Positions 35,566 to 47,736 of a DNA stretch of 64,000 nucleotides are shown here, piece by piece. Each line of letters starts with the position of its first letter. The stretch's first letter is position 1. The notes under the pieces were generated by a model that was not told the origin of the DNA, did not search any database, and saw only the letters and a program-made list of their open reading frames with translations. The position numbers were made by a program, and so were the translations under genes. Source of the stretch: Cymodocea nodosa (Eukaryota; Streptophyta; Magnoliopsida; Alismatales; Cymodoceaceae); the NCBI GenBank assembly GCA_036874045.1, contig CM072336.1, forward strand, positions 27,293,501 to 27,357,500, given 5' to 3'.

Positions 35566-37332
35566 CATCAAGGTTGGACGACTACGTCAAAGGTTGAGAT
35601 GACAACAAGAGGGAAGGTGTGAATAGGCAAGAGCGTCGATCGAGGTGAGAGTGCTGCATAATGCGGTGAGGTCAAGGTGATGAAGAGAGGGCAGACGTGA
35701 ATAGGGAAGAACGTCGGTCAAGGTGAGTGTTGCATGGTGCGACGAGGTTGATTTTCTTGACTTTACTTGACGTTACGGATGGGGGAGGTTGAGAAATGGT
35801 GGAGGATTCAACTTTTATATATGAGTAATATTAGAAAATCAAGAAATGTTTTCTCAATATTACTTATATACACAAACAATTGAAGACATTAAGAAACATC
35901 TTCCCTCTATTTTTTTTCCTTTAGTTTTCCAAAGTCTTCAAGTGCATAAACCCCCCCCCTCCCCTTGTGTCATCTAGGACAGATGCCATACTTCATCCTC
36001 TTCTGAGGTGCATGCATTACCTTCTTACCATCATGGATGAGATGACTGAAGTACTAGATTTACATGAGTTCACCTAACGAGGGAGAAGTCTAATGCTCTG
36101 CATTTTAGATTATTTTTTAACCTTTGGTTGAGACCAATCATTCATTAATTTTTATGACAAGCATGAAGGAAGTAAAGATTGATAATAGAGGAGAATTCAT
36201 GCCGAAGGCCTATTAATGACCTGAAAACATGCGAAAATGGTAATTGTAAAATCCCAAAATTTCTCATGCAAAATGTTCAAAAAATAAAAATATTCTGAAA
36301 TTTCCATGAAATTTGGGGATTTTCTTGGCTAATATTTATTTTATCGGTAAAAAAATTGAGTGAAAAATAATTTATGGGATCAAATTCCAATTTATACGAA
36401 TTTTTATTTAATTTATAAGGACAAGAGTGGAACTAAGGAGATGTAGAGGGATTTTCTGGAATTTGAGCAGAGAAGAACTTAATTAAGGTTGTTGGTTGAA
36501 ATTGAACTAAAGTAAATGAATGAGAAATCCCTAGACTTTAATACAAACAGAAGAGCATATGTTTCTACTTAATTTAAAATGTTATATTATTTGCACTAAT
36601 TTAAAAAAGTAAGGAAAAAGTGCAATTTCACCCATAAACGATATCGCATCCTGGATTAAAAGGTGATTAGTAGAGGTGGATTTGAGATGACAGTTCGCGA
36701 TTGGAATGTCACTGACCAAATTTGATCAAAATTAACCGATAGTTTTGGAAGATATGAATCTTTTTTAAGAGATCTAATCAAATTTGATTAAGTTTTGATG
36801 ATGGATTATTGAAACGTCACTCACCAGATTTCAGCTTGTTTCGGAAATCGATTTTCTTGTGTTAATTCCACATGGCAATTGAACTCCGTGCAAAATTGTA
36901 AGATACATATTTGTTCTTGCAAAAATGCATGATCTTTTGGAGTAATTTTCCAAATTTTCGAGATATCGGTGTTTTTCGTAACATCTACTTTGAAAACCAT
37001 CACTTACGGGGGCAAATTAGTAATTTTGGGACTCTTTACTTTAAGTATGATTATATTTGCATAAATTCTATGTAATTTTGTTTTCCTTAATTTGAGTTTT
37101 TCCATTTGAAAGACTTGGGGTTTTTCCTTTTGCGATAATATATTGTCCGAGGTTATTGAAGAATGGTTGGTAGTCATGCGTGCTAATCAGCTAATTCATG
37201 TAATAGAAAATTAGGTCATATTAGATAAGAGTGAATGAAAGAAAATGTACATGTATTAATGATTGCATAATTGCATGTGTTATTATAAATAGGCATTATT
37301 TTTGATGTTTACATTATGCATTTGTATAAGTA

Positions 37333-38430
37333 TTGTTAATGAGGGTCATTATAGCTAGATCTCAAATAGATTATAGATATGTAGGTTATATCAAGGTCAC
37401 AAGTAGTTTACATGCAAGTCATAAGCACATTATATGCACATCACAAGTAGTTCATATCTGGGTTACAACTACCACGTTCAAGTCACTACTTGAGTATACA
37501 TATGTAGGTCACAACTACCCTATGTCAAGGTTGCAACCATCTTATACTGTCACAAGTAGATTGTAAGAAGTCACATGTAATTTACATCTAACAAATTACA
37601 ACTAGGTTACAAGTATTGTATCCGTAGGCAACAATTGCTATATGTTAGAGTCACAACTACCGCATATCCTTAGTTAACAAATACCCGTGTTATTTTCATT
37701 GTAGGCAAATGAAGGTCCTCACCATGTGGGTTGTGAAGAAGAGAAACATGAAAATGAGGATGAGGATGTAAAGGAGAAAGAGGAAGATAATGAGTAGATG
37801 AGAGACAAGAAGGAAAAGAAAGAGCAAAAGGAAGATGAGGAGTAGAGGAGAAAGACAAGGAGGAAAAGGACGAGCAAGAGGAAGATCAGGAGGAAGTGGA
37901 GAAAGATAAGGAGGAAAAGGAATAGGAGGGAGAGGAAGAGGAGGATGACAACAAGGAGGAGGAAGAGGAGAGAATATTGAAGAGAAGATTGCAACGAAAA
38001 GAAAGAGGGCAAGGAAAAAGAAAATAAAGAGGGGTTGGAGGAGGGCAATAAGAGAGAAGAAGAGGATGAGGAAAAAATGATAACCCTATATGAAGCATAT
38101 GCAATCGACGTTATATGTATTCACAAATCTAATCACATTTATTGTCTAAGTTAGGTCATAAGTATTCAAAAAACGATAACATTATAAAATAAGATAACAA
38201 GTACATGGAAGTCAGATAACATGTATTCAAATAAGGCCACATGTATATACAAATCAGGTCATACAAAATATAAACTCCAACTTTGTAAGCATGCCATTGT
38301 CATAGATATCAAGGTATGAAGTCAAGTTACAAATACATATTGATCAGGTAGTAATGTAAACAACAACCAGGTCACAACTAAGCATTAATAAGATTACATC
38401 CATGATTTAATCATGTTTCACGTACACATA
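37333..38430. repeat. Degenerate GTCACAAGTA repeat field split by a purine-rich tract
   Basis: 37340-37680 contains many variants of GGTCACAAGTA or GTCACAACTAC spaced about 25-35 bases apart; weaker variants continue from 38150 to 38400. Between them, 37730-38090 is nearly pure purine on the plus strand (GAGGAAGAGGAGG-type), which would encode a Glu/Lys/Arg-rich chain broken by stops. Such layouts occur in decayed Mutator-like or CACTA elements, but I see no transposase and no borders, so this assignment is a guess. Confidence 0.5.
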
Positions 38431-38569
38431 AATTATTCTACAAGTAATGAAGTACACAAATTATTCTACAAGTAGTGAAATTCACGATCGTGATGATTTT
38501 CATCTATGCAACAAGTTAGTTACACTAAAAGGGTGCCTTAGCTATGTTCTGTCTTTGTATACGTCAATG

Positions 38570-38820
38570 ATGTCAAGCAGTTTGCCAACTTGTTCTTCAA
38601 ATATCTGCAACTTAAATTGTACTTCTTCAAAGAAAGTTTCAAATTTATGATTATCACTTAACACCCAACATTTTCACTTAAAGGCATCTCTCATCTCCTC
38701 TAATAACTTCAAAATCAACCCTTTGCCACGCTTATTCACTTTGTCAAACAATTGAAAAAATTGATAGTGTTTCTCGTTAAATGAATATTCAAGACCATAG
38801 AAGAATTGACGATTAGGATT
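38570..38820 (-). pseudogene. Broken ORF of unknown origin
   Basis: Read on the minus strand from about 38820, one frame gives NPNRQFFYGLEYSFNEKH, then YQFFQLFDKVNKRGKGLI and LLEEMRDAFK. A single TGA (38674-38676) follows, then the same frame goes on with a Phe/Glu-rich stretch (FETFFEEVQFKLQIFEEQ) until a TAG. Upstream, another frame reads KMVINGIKAPICETTDRK and suggests a frameshift. The composition is clearly protein-like rather than random. I do not recognise the family. Together with the nearby repeat field it may be part of a dead transposon. Confidence 0.4.
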
Positions 38821-40471
38821 CAAAGAAACGCAAGATGTGTGAAGAATGGATCATAAACCATATGCTTGTGTAATGTTTTGATACATTGTACTTTCCTATC
38901 AGTGGTTTCACAAATAGGAGCTTTGATACCATTAATCACCATTTTGCCAAAAAAAAAAAATGAAAGTATTACCACACACACATTGCATCTGAAAAAAAAA
39001 ATCTCAGATGTTGAAACACATAACATTCGTCTTACCTATTGGTTCATGGAAAATCAAGCATAATATTGGCAATCAGCAGCAGCATCATTCAGGAACCGGT
39101 TTGCAACATACTTTTTTTTTTCCTGATAATGATAGTGTCTTTAGATTTTGAATGAGACAAGTAACTCAGCATCGACAAATTCCTACTAGATCACACCAGT
39201 GCGAACATTCGATAAGAAAATCTATTAAACGCTATTCAAGTTCGTATCATACTTGATTTGTAAATTGCACTATAAGTGGGTCCGCTGCCGGTGGTCAGAA
39301 GTCTAGGAAATGCTAAACATATTATATATATTTTTTGACAATGACATTGTCTTTTTCCATTTTCGGTAATGAAAAATCAAAACATGGTATAACATATTAT
39401 ATACATAGATTCAAGAGTATTATCAGTAAGCTGAACCTACTACAAGGACCACAATCATCCATATGCAAGACTTTAAATAACGCTGTCACTCTATCAGTGC
39501 TCTTCTTACAAGTTGTTCGATGGGGTTTTAACAACTCAGTTCAGTGCCGCGAATAAAATCATATGGTTTCAGATTTCACAGCATTAAAAGGATATTACCC
39601 GGTTTGCTTATGCTTTTTAAAAACTCAAGAAACCACACTTTCATTACAAAAGTCCTTTTTAAGAACTTTGTGATCTAAAAAGGCTTTCAAGAAAATCTGA
39701 GTAGATCTATTTGTGCAGAATTTTTTAAGTTTGAAAAAGTATGACATTTTTTTAAAAGTCAATACACCAAAAATATTTTTAAATTTTGATTTTTAACCTC
39801 ATCACGAACTAATAAGATACAAACTAAAAAACTCAAAAGTTTTCTGGTCAGCTTAGCGTTCGTTTGTGATTTTCACAAATTGTCAAAAACTTTTCCTAGC
39901 AGACCATGCAACTATACATATGCAAGAGGGTGAAAAGGTATGAACAACATCGATTAACAATAACTTTCTTACCGATACCACTTGGAAAACAAGCATTATG
40001 ACGTGCACCAAGGACTGGGTTATTCACTCTAAAAAAAAGGATATCAACACAAACAAAACCAAGATATACTTCCACTTTATTCCCATGCCAACACCGTGAA
40101 ATTCTAACAAGGTGACACAATCAAAGGGCAGCAAACTACACATAAACCAACAAAACCCTTCATCAAAAGCCACAACCACAAGCAGAGGTCAAACACATGT
40201 CGGCCACAATATGACTGAGAAATGCTTGCTTGATACCAAAAATGATCGAGACATTAATGTCATGAATGACTAGTTCATGGATACAGCAAGTATCAATCAC
40301 TACTAATCAGTAATCACACATAAACATGAGCTGCAAAGACATTCGCAGTTCAAAATATAGCCATGCTATCTATCGCATACAAGAATTCCAAAATTTGAAG
40401 TAAAGTCGGCAGATTGAATAAAAAAACACCATGACATGTGAATAATAATACCACCAAGACGAAGAAAAACC

Positions 40472-41071
40472 TCAAATGGGCACGTATCTCTTGAGGACGT
40501 TATTCCCGACGACGGCAGTCCCTGCCGCAACACCACCTATCACCCCAGCAATCGCCGCCGACCTAGGCCCTTTTGCCGCCTTATACACCATGCCTGTCCC
40601 AAGCCCCGCCGCAATGGTACTCAAGCACCCTTCCTCCCCGGTCCAGTGCATGATCCCACTTTCCAACCCTGAGAATATTAGCCCCAACACTCCCATAGTG
40701 TTCCCCGCCTTTCTGGCGGCGTGCCCGCCCGAGTTGAGTAGCCGATTGACACGCAACTTGAAGGAGTCCCCTAGCTCCGCCGCCCGGAGGCCAGACGCGG
40801 TACCGGTAGCGGCCCCGAGTACGGCACCGGAGAGGTAGCCAACGCCGGTACAGAAGGTGAGGTTGTGGGACCAGGTGCGGTAGCGGGTGGTGGACTCCTC
40901 GTGGAAGAGGTGGTCAGGGGAGGTCGGGAGGTCGTAAATGAGCTGGTGGAGAGGGAAGACTTGTTCATTCTCGAGGCTGGAGTAAGGGTTGAAGATCTTG
41001 TGAGTTCGACGGGCGACGCTGCCGTCGGACGACGGTAACGCGGTGGCGGTGGAGTAGAGATCGCCGAACAT
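40472..41071 (-). CDS. TIM23: TIM23-type mitochondrial inner-membrane import channel subunit
   Basis: Single-exon gene of 199 residues; Arabidopsis TIM23 proteins are about 190. TIM23 forms the inner-membrane channel that takes presequence-bearing proteins into the matrix. The N-terminal 70 residues are hydrophilic and face the intermembrane space. They include the family marker RTHKIFNPYSSLE and LIYDLPTSPDHLFHEE. The Tim17/22/23 domain follows, with four small-residue-rich membrane segments: TGVGYLSGAVLGAATGTASG; GNTMGVLGLIFSGLESGI; CLSTIAAGLGTGMVYKAA; and AIAGVIGGVAAGTAVVG, ending LKRYVPI. SGGHAARKAGN matches the conserved loop. The start is the first ATG (41069-41071); the frame is open for 13 codons upstream without another ATG. 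The coding region is GC-rich with strong third-position GC, unlike the AT-rich surroundings, which fits a monocot gene. Confidence 0.93.
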   Translation of the reverse strand: MFGDLYSTATALPSSDGSVARRTHKIFNPYSSLENEQVFPLHQLIYDLPTSPDHLFHEESTTRYRTWSHNLTFCTGVGYLSGAVLGAATGTASGLRAAELGDSFKLRVNRLLNSGGHAARKAGNTMGVLGLIFSGLESGIMHWTGEEGCLSTIAAGLGTGMVYKAAKGPRSAAIAGVIGGVAAGTAVVGNNVLKRYVPI

Positions 41072-42893
41072 TTCTAGGGTTTTAGGAGGGTTTTCGGAAG
41101 TTCCCACCACCTTGGCTACATTTATAGCTGGTCCTGCAAGAGTATTTTCAAAATATATTACGATTTAAATATATAATAATAATAATAATTACATTTAAAA
41201 TAAATATTTATAAAAAAAATCTATTCATCGTATATTTTTACTTGATATATCTAAAATTAAGCATTTTTTTTTTTTTTCTGTTGGAAGACAACAAGAACGA
41301 AAAATAACAGTAGAGACGAAGGAGAACATGGAACATGCATTTGAATTTTGGCCGTTTTTTAATTTTATATTTATATATTTGATCAATTTATTTTAATATT
41401 AAATTTATATAAATGATGATGTGAATATAAAATTATTTTTTTATTATTCAAATATCTTTGCTTGCTATATTTTTAAACGGATAGAGATGCAACCTGCCGA
41501 CCTCCCACTAGACCAGGCCCACGGGCAACTACCACCATTGACACATGCCTTGCTCTTCGTGCCTCCTCTTCTTCTGCCTCCGTTACGACCTCCTCTGGCA
41601 GATCACAGCCTGATCAAGTGGTCTCCTCCTCCTCCTCATCCTCCGCTCTTCTCAATGTTTCTACGGCAATAGGGAGGCAAAGGTGTGAGTATTTCTTCCT
41701 ACTTCTGGATCTATGCTTCTTGTAATATTGGGGATATCGGTACCTTGATAATCGGGAGATCGGTTGGTTGCAGCGGAGGGGTGGAACGGAAGTCTGGTGG
41801 TCCGTGTGCTCCACCGTCTCAATTGCACCTGATTTCTGAGGTATCAACGACTAAAAGATCTCCTTTTCTTCCGATTTTTTGTAGTATATTTTCGTTCGTT
41901 TCTTTTCGACAAGTGGGATCAGATGGGAATTGAAAGACTGCAAGTAGCAAAGTCGGCCTTTATCTGGGAGATGAGGACTTATGTAGTCCCTTGAAAACTC
42001 TGACGTGGCTTATTGCGGAGCAGAAGGTCGAAGAAGTTCGTGTTTTAAAAGTCGTGTCTGTTTTCCGAAGAAACGCAAGTGAAAGGGATGTGGCACCATT
42101 AAGTGTACGACGGGTTCACCTGTACAGCTTGTTTGAATTGGAGGTTTTTCCTAGCAAAGGATGACCAAGCTTTGGGATGTTTGAAGGAAAACATGACCGG
42201 CCAAACAGAACTAACAAAGATGCCTTCTTTCTGAATCGGGATGTCGTGCAGTGAAGGGGAGAAGAAACCTTACCACCTAATGGACACATGTAAAACCATG
42301 TATGGAAGAATGTTGGCCTTTAAGACGTGAATCTGCTATATACTTCAGAGCTAAGAAATGCGGTGAAGTTGGTACCATCATCAAATATCGTGAGAATAGG
42401 TCATTTAGATAAAAATGGAAAAGGAAACATAGAGGAAGGCAAAAAGAAGTGGAATAGAAAATTTAAAACTAAATTGTGAAGCGAAAACCACAAAATCGAA
42501 AACCGTATCGCAACACTGCAGGAGACTGCCCCTAGTTAATTTCTTTCGCTTCTGGAGCGTGATTGTATGAATATGATGCTACATTTAGATTTGGAAAATT
42601 TGAACTGGCAAACTAAGCAAACAATTCATGGCATATTTGAGAAGTCTGTAGATTTGTGACAAAATTCCAAGAATTTCTAAAAACAATACCATAATGTTAA
42701 TTTAAACGAAACCCAGACCCTTTGGTGGCCTTGGCTGTCAAGTACAATAACTCCTGTCACACTTCATTTAACAATCAATTGAATATGGGTGGCTGCTTGG
42801 TGTTCCTCACCTTATTTTATGTCTGTGTTAATGCTGGATTAGTGATTTCTCATCATTTTGATTTTAGTTTTATGTTTCAGCTAGATAACTTTC
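41072..42893. other. Divergent promoter region and probable CYP21-4 5'UTR intron
   Basis: TIM23 and CYP21-4 are read outward from here. 41100-41420 is AT-rich and most likely holds both promoters. 41500-41840 is pyrimidine-rich (CCTCCTCCTCC-type) and looks like a 5'UTR exon. A likely donor (GAG|GTATCA, 41841) and a very good acceptor (ATGTTTCAG, ending 42880), only 13 bases before the CYP21-4 ATG, would define a 5'UTR intron of about 1.04 kb. The donor choice is an inference; the acceptor is strong. Confidence 0.5.
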
Positions 42894-45800
42894 ATGGCAA
42901 GAATCAAGCCACAAGCGTTGCTACTTCAAAGTAAAAAGAAAAGGGGACCAGCGAAAATTGGACTTACCACTATTATTACATGTAATCTTGTCATCATCTT
43001 GATTGTTCTATCTTTGTATGCCACATACAAGCATTACAAAAGGTTAGCTATCTTAAATGGTCCACTTTTATTGCAAGATTGCACTAGTCAAATATTTTGG
43101 AGCTATAGTCCACTCTTAGGATAATAAATTGTTTTCCCCGCTTCTCAATCTGATTTTATTGGTATTTCTCCTTGTTGTCATCTCAATTCTAGGTCAAGCT
43201 ATCAAGTTGACACCAACCTTCGCAAACTTGAGGTTTCTTTTGTATTTCCTTACACTATTTTTATTAGATATTTAGTTTCCGTTTTTATTTATTTCTATTA
43301 ATCTTAATTAATTTTTACACATCTTTCATTTTTTATATTTGTATCAATTTTTTTGAAGGATATAGAATCTCTAGGAAAAGAAAAGAAGTACGATCTTCCA
43401 AATTATGCAGTAAGTTTTTCTTTTTTCTGCTGTGTCATCTATTCTACTCGGTTATGCAATAATTCTCTTTTCTTTACCACTTTTAGTGCAATATTTTTTA
43501 TTTCTTTGTTGAAAAGTTTGAAGAATAAGTTCATTTTCTTTGTAAATCATAACATAGAGTTAATTTTGTAGTGACTTCTTATTTCTCTTCTGCTTGAGTT
43601 GCTTTAATCATAAACACATGTATGATTGCAAGATGCTTATTACTGATTAATTAGAATCATTCCTTTCTTTTTGTAAATGTAAAGCAAATTTGATTTTGTA
43701 TTTTGTTCCTTTTAAAAAACATACCATGTAGCATAATAATTAAGGTAGGTGCTCTATGACTCTAGGCATTTTCATGCCTAGATATATATTCTTCATTTAA
43801 CTGGATGACTAATAGATCCAATTATAGATCTAACATAGTGTTATTTTATAAGGTGACTTGAGAAATTTTTTCAATCTTCAACACTTATTTAGCATAATTT
43901 GGACTTCCTTTATTTTTATTGAGTAGTGATTTTAAGTTAATTTCTACATAGTAGCTTTTACATATTGTTTTAATCTTATTTGTTACTCAATAGTCTTATG
44001 CATTTTTTCAAAAAATGTTGTCTTATATGCATACTGAAAACAACAATTAGTTTTTTAATCCTACTATGTAAGTTGTCTGCCTAAATTCTTTCATTCCATC
44101 AAGTTCTATTCATCATCGAATCTTTCATTAAATCTATTCATCATTGAATCTTTCATTAAATTAAATTAGCAAAGTAATTTTTGTTCCTCTACCTCCTTTA
44201 GTTTTACCTTGATTAATTGATTATCCTTCCTTTTCAAGTGCATCTAAAGGCCTTGTATGGATATGACCAAATCATCTAATTTTTTTTTCTTATTTTATCC
44301 TCAATTGGTGCAACTCTCACTCTATTTCAGATAAAATTGTTTCTTATCTTTTATTTTATTCTCACTCATCTATCTTAACATTGTATCTTTGTTACACTAA
44401 CTTTTTACTCATTCATATTTAACAACTCACAACTCCATATCATAAAATACAACTTTGTGAATAGATGTCCTACAGAATTTTTCTTTTGATTGTAAGAATA
44501 TTTGTTTATCTCGCAACATTCAATACATTTCTTTACTTCAACCCACTTTTATTATGTGAAGAACATCTTCTATCATTTCTCTATTGTTATTTATTGTAAA
44601 CCTTAAATATCTAAATTCTAACTTTTGGGGATCTAAAACTCCTCCATTCTTGTTTTTAGGTATATCAATGCATAATACTATTTATTAACTTGTTATTTGT
44701 TTAATATTTTATTTTAATAAGCATGTATATATTTATATATGTATGTCAAAAAAGTAGGTTGTAAATGGGGAGGATTTCTACATGTTACTTGCATTGACTT
44801 GCCCTGTTTTATGTGGGTATGCATAGAGTACTTTCTATCTTATTACCTATTTATTTACAGGTTTAATGGGGTAAGTGTATGGATAAGTCTATATCTACCA
44901 TATACCCACTCTATTTACAAGCCTACTAAAAAGCTACCTTGGCACCCAATCATCTAAGATGCCTAGGGCTGCACCTTGATATCTTAATAACCATGCTATA
45001 GTACTTATGCGTGTTTCAACAAGAATGTAATGTATCAAAGCAAAAATCTATTATCGGTTAATGGAGATTACCAAACGAGGAGATTGCCAAACAAATCAGT
45101 TAGCGAAGTTTGAAAAAATGGAATAGAGATGTGCTTGGAAACATTGTTTTGTTAAATACAAATTGTAAACAAAGTCTGGGATTTTGAATCTAGTCATGTA
45201 GATTAAAAATCCATAAATGAATTTATCCTCTTTTCCTTTTTAGAACTAAACAATTTCATTGAGTGATCTTTGCCCTGAGTCCCTGACATGCTAATTTACA
45301 TGCAATGCAACATAGAATAAAGATTATAAAATACAAAAATCAAATTTAATCAGATGATGTATATTTTTTTCAGAAAAAATCATATGGTATATTAAAGTTA
45401 AAATTATACACATGAAAGTTAATTATTTTCAACTAGAAAATGTAATCAATACTAGTCTATTGAAGCTTACAAAAAAGTTAATCTATAAAAGTTTATTGTA
45501 TAACAAGTATTTGTGTAATGTGTGTCTGTTCTATACTCATTCATAGCAATAAAGCACTAAAAGAATGATGGTGAAATTTAAGGACTGCTTCTGAAAACCT
45601 GTGAATCTTGGAAAATGATTTCTCTTCAGAAACTGACTATTACAACTTGAACTATCAAGAATTACCCTGTTGTAAACAAAATGTCGTATCTCCAAATTAA
45701 ATGTTAAAAAATATATAACTAAAATTGGCTTACACTGACTAATAAATGCATTTATTTAATGCTTCCATTCTTATCTTTTATTTTATTAGGTAGAGTATAC

Positions 45801-47701
45801 TTGTTACAAAATTTACTTGCTTTTGGTGAGCAACAATTCTGTTATTTTACTCATATCATACTTAAATATTGTGATAAATATGTACATGAATTGATATTGA
45901 TGTTGCTTTTTTCTAGTAACTGCAATGTTAAGATGTGTTATCCTAAATTTTTCTCTGAATTGCTTATTTCTGCACAAAATTCCCAATGTAACTTATAGGG
46001 ATCAAGTTTTGTCAATAATTCAATTTTTGAAATATATTCATTTTTGATAGATAATGAAAACATCTAAAGGCACTATTACCATTGAGCTTTTCAAAGATGC
46101 TGCACCTGGAGTGGTGGATAAGTTCCTTGATTTATGGTGAGCGTCCAGAGTTCATCTCCCAAACTTTTTTGATATTGTCATGTTTTTCAATTTATGATGA
46201 CAGGAAATATGATTTCTTAAAAAGAAGGAAAATATGTTAAATCATCATCAGTTGCTGTTACATGTGGCAATGTATATCCCATGGCCTCCATGTATTCAAG
46301 TATCATTCTGATAATATTGTTGTGTTTTTATCCCATCGCAAATAAATACAGTATGCATGCATGATCTGGCTTTCTATTTTGAGAAGTCTATCATGTCTTC
46401 CAACCATCCAATGGTATTAATCTGTCTTGGCTGTATTGCCCAAGCAATGCCGCAAACTAAAATACATTAAACCCCTGCTATTATTTGGAAGGCATTTTTG
46501 TTTTTTTATCTGCGATTTGAAGCTATGTTTCTTGACAGTGCAATGCATGTTAGTGAGACATAATGGGATAGATAGTGTGCTATACTTCTGACTGATTTTG
46601 TTATGTATCTGGAATTAATGTGCAAATTGCTGTGGGCATAACTACGGCTTCATATGGTTCCTTCCCATACATTTAAACTAGTTTTTTCAGGTTTTGCTTT
46701 GTGTATACTCAATTTTCTACTTGGGTATTGCTTTGGTACCTTCTCTCCTTTTCCTTTGCTCTCGTCTATCCTCCTGATGGATTTTTTGTTTCTTATTTTT
46801 TGCATTTGAACTTTGTCTTTCAGTGAATATCTTTATTATTGCTAAAAACATTTTGGAACTAAATATCTTTTGTATTTTATTTTCATATGTTTTCTGTGCA
46901 TTCCAAATTCCAAGAAATCTAGATAATACTTTGTAATGCAGTCAAAAAGGACACTTCCGAGGGATGCTGTTTCATCGTGTAATTAAGAATTATGTAATTC
47001 AAGGCGGTGATCTGCACAGACTTGGAGCAGCAGAGGATTGGACATTAAAAGGAAAATCAAATAGTCAACTTGCTAAAAGGTTAATGAGCTGACAATACAT
47101 TATTATTGAACTGCATCATTTTGCCCTTTACGACTACAACCCGACCTTTTTGTAAAGAAGCTTCTGGTAATATTCCATATTGTTGCTTGATAAATATACA
47201 GTGCAAAGCATGAGGCCTTTATGCTTGGAACTTCTAAAGCTAAACAAGACAGTAGAGAGTTTCAGCTTTTCATCACAACAGCTCCTATTCCTGATCTGAA
47301 CGACAATCTTATAGTGTTTGGCCGAGTTATCAAGGGAGAAGATGTTGTTCAGGTACTTGAGAACTGCAGTTAATTGTATTAAAATTTTGTCTTTTTCCTC
47401 AATATGATCGCAATTCACAAGGCTAAATATTTGCATATTTTCTATTATAGGTTAATCTTCTGGAATGATTTTATATACAACGATAAGTCTTTGCAATAAT
47501 CCCCTTATGTAGGGTTGGCCGCATGAATCTTTTTTTTCCATTAAATATGATTTTATATGATTACAGATTTTTGTAGTGTCAAAATAATCTACTCTTCAAG
47601 TTATGTCTTTTCTACTTATTGATCGATCTTTTTGACCTAATTTTTTTACAAAAAAACATTTCTGTAGCTGTTGCAAACTAGATGTTTTAGCTTGAGAGGA
47701 A

Positions 47702-47736
<35 letters not shown>

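Larger units (their letters stand above)
33459..40471. other. Repeat-rich intergenic region
   Basis: 33517-33539 is a (TTTTC)n and 33675-33698 a (TTC)n microsatellite in the presumed 3'UTR of the bHLH-like gene. 33700-35340 is AT-rich without a gene. A minisatellite (35374-35565), a repeat field (37333-38430) and a broken ORF (38570-38820) are listed separately. 35951-35959 is a short C run. 36100-37300 and 38900-40400 are AT-rich with only short chance ORFs. The last few hundred bases before 40472 should be the TIM23 3'UTR. Confidence 0.5.

Noticed and set aside
37333..37680. A CRISPR-like array in the spaced GTCACAAGTA words
   Set aside because: The repeats are degenerate, too short and unevenly spaced, and this is plant nuclear DNA with no cas-like gene.
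37670..38104. Ser/Leu/Phe-rich minus-strand ORFs opposite the purine tract
   Set aside because: They are the pyrimidine-strand reading of a simple GAGGAA-type repeat, so long open frames are expected by chance.
40476..40838. A 120-codon plus-strand ORF rich in Pro and Ala
   Set aside because: It lies opposite the TIM23 coding region, whose minus-strand protein is clearly recognisable. The GC-rich codons leave the other strand open by chance.
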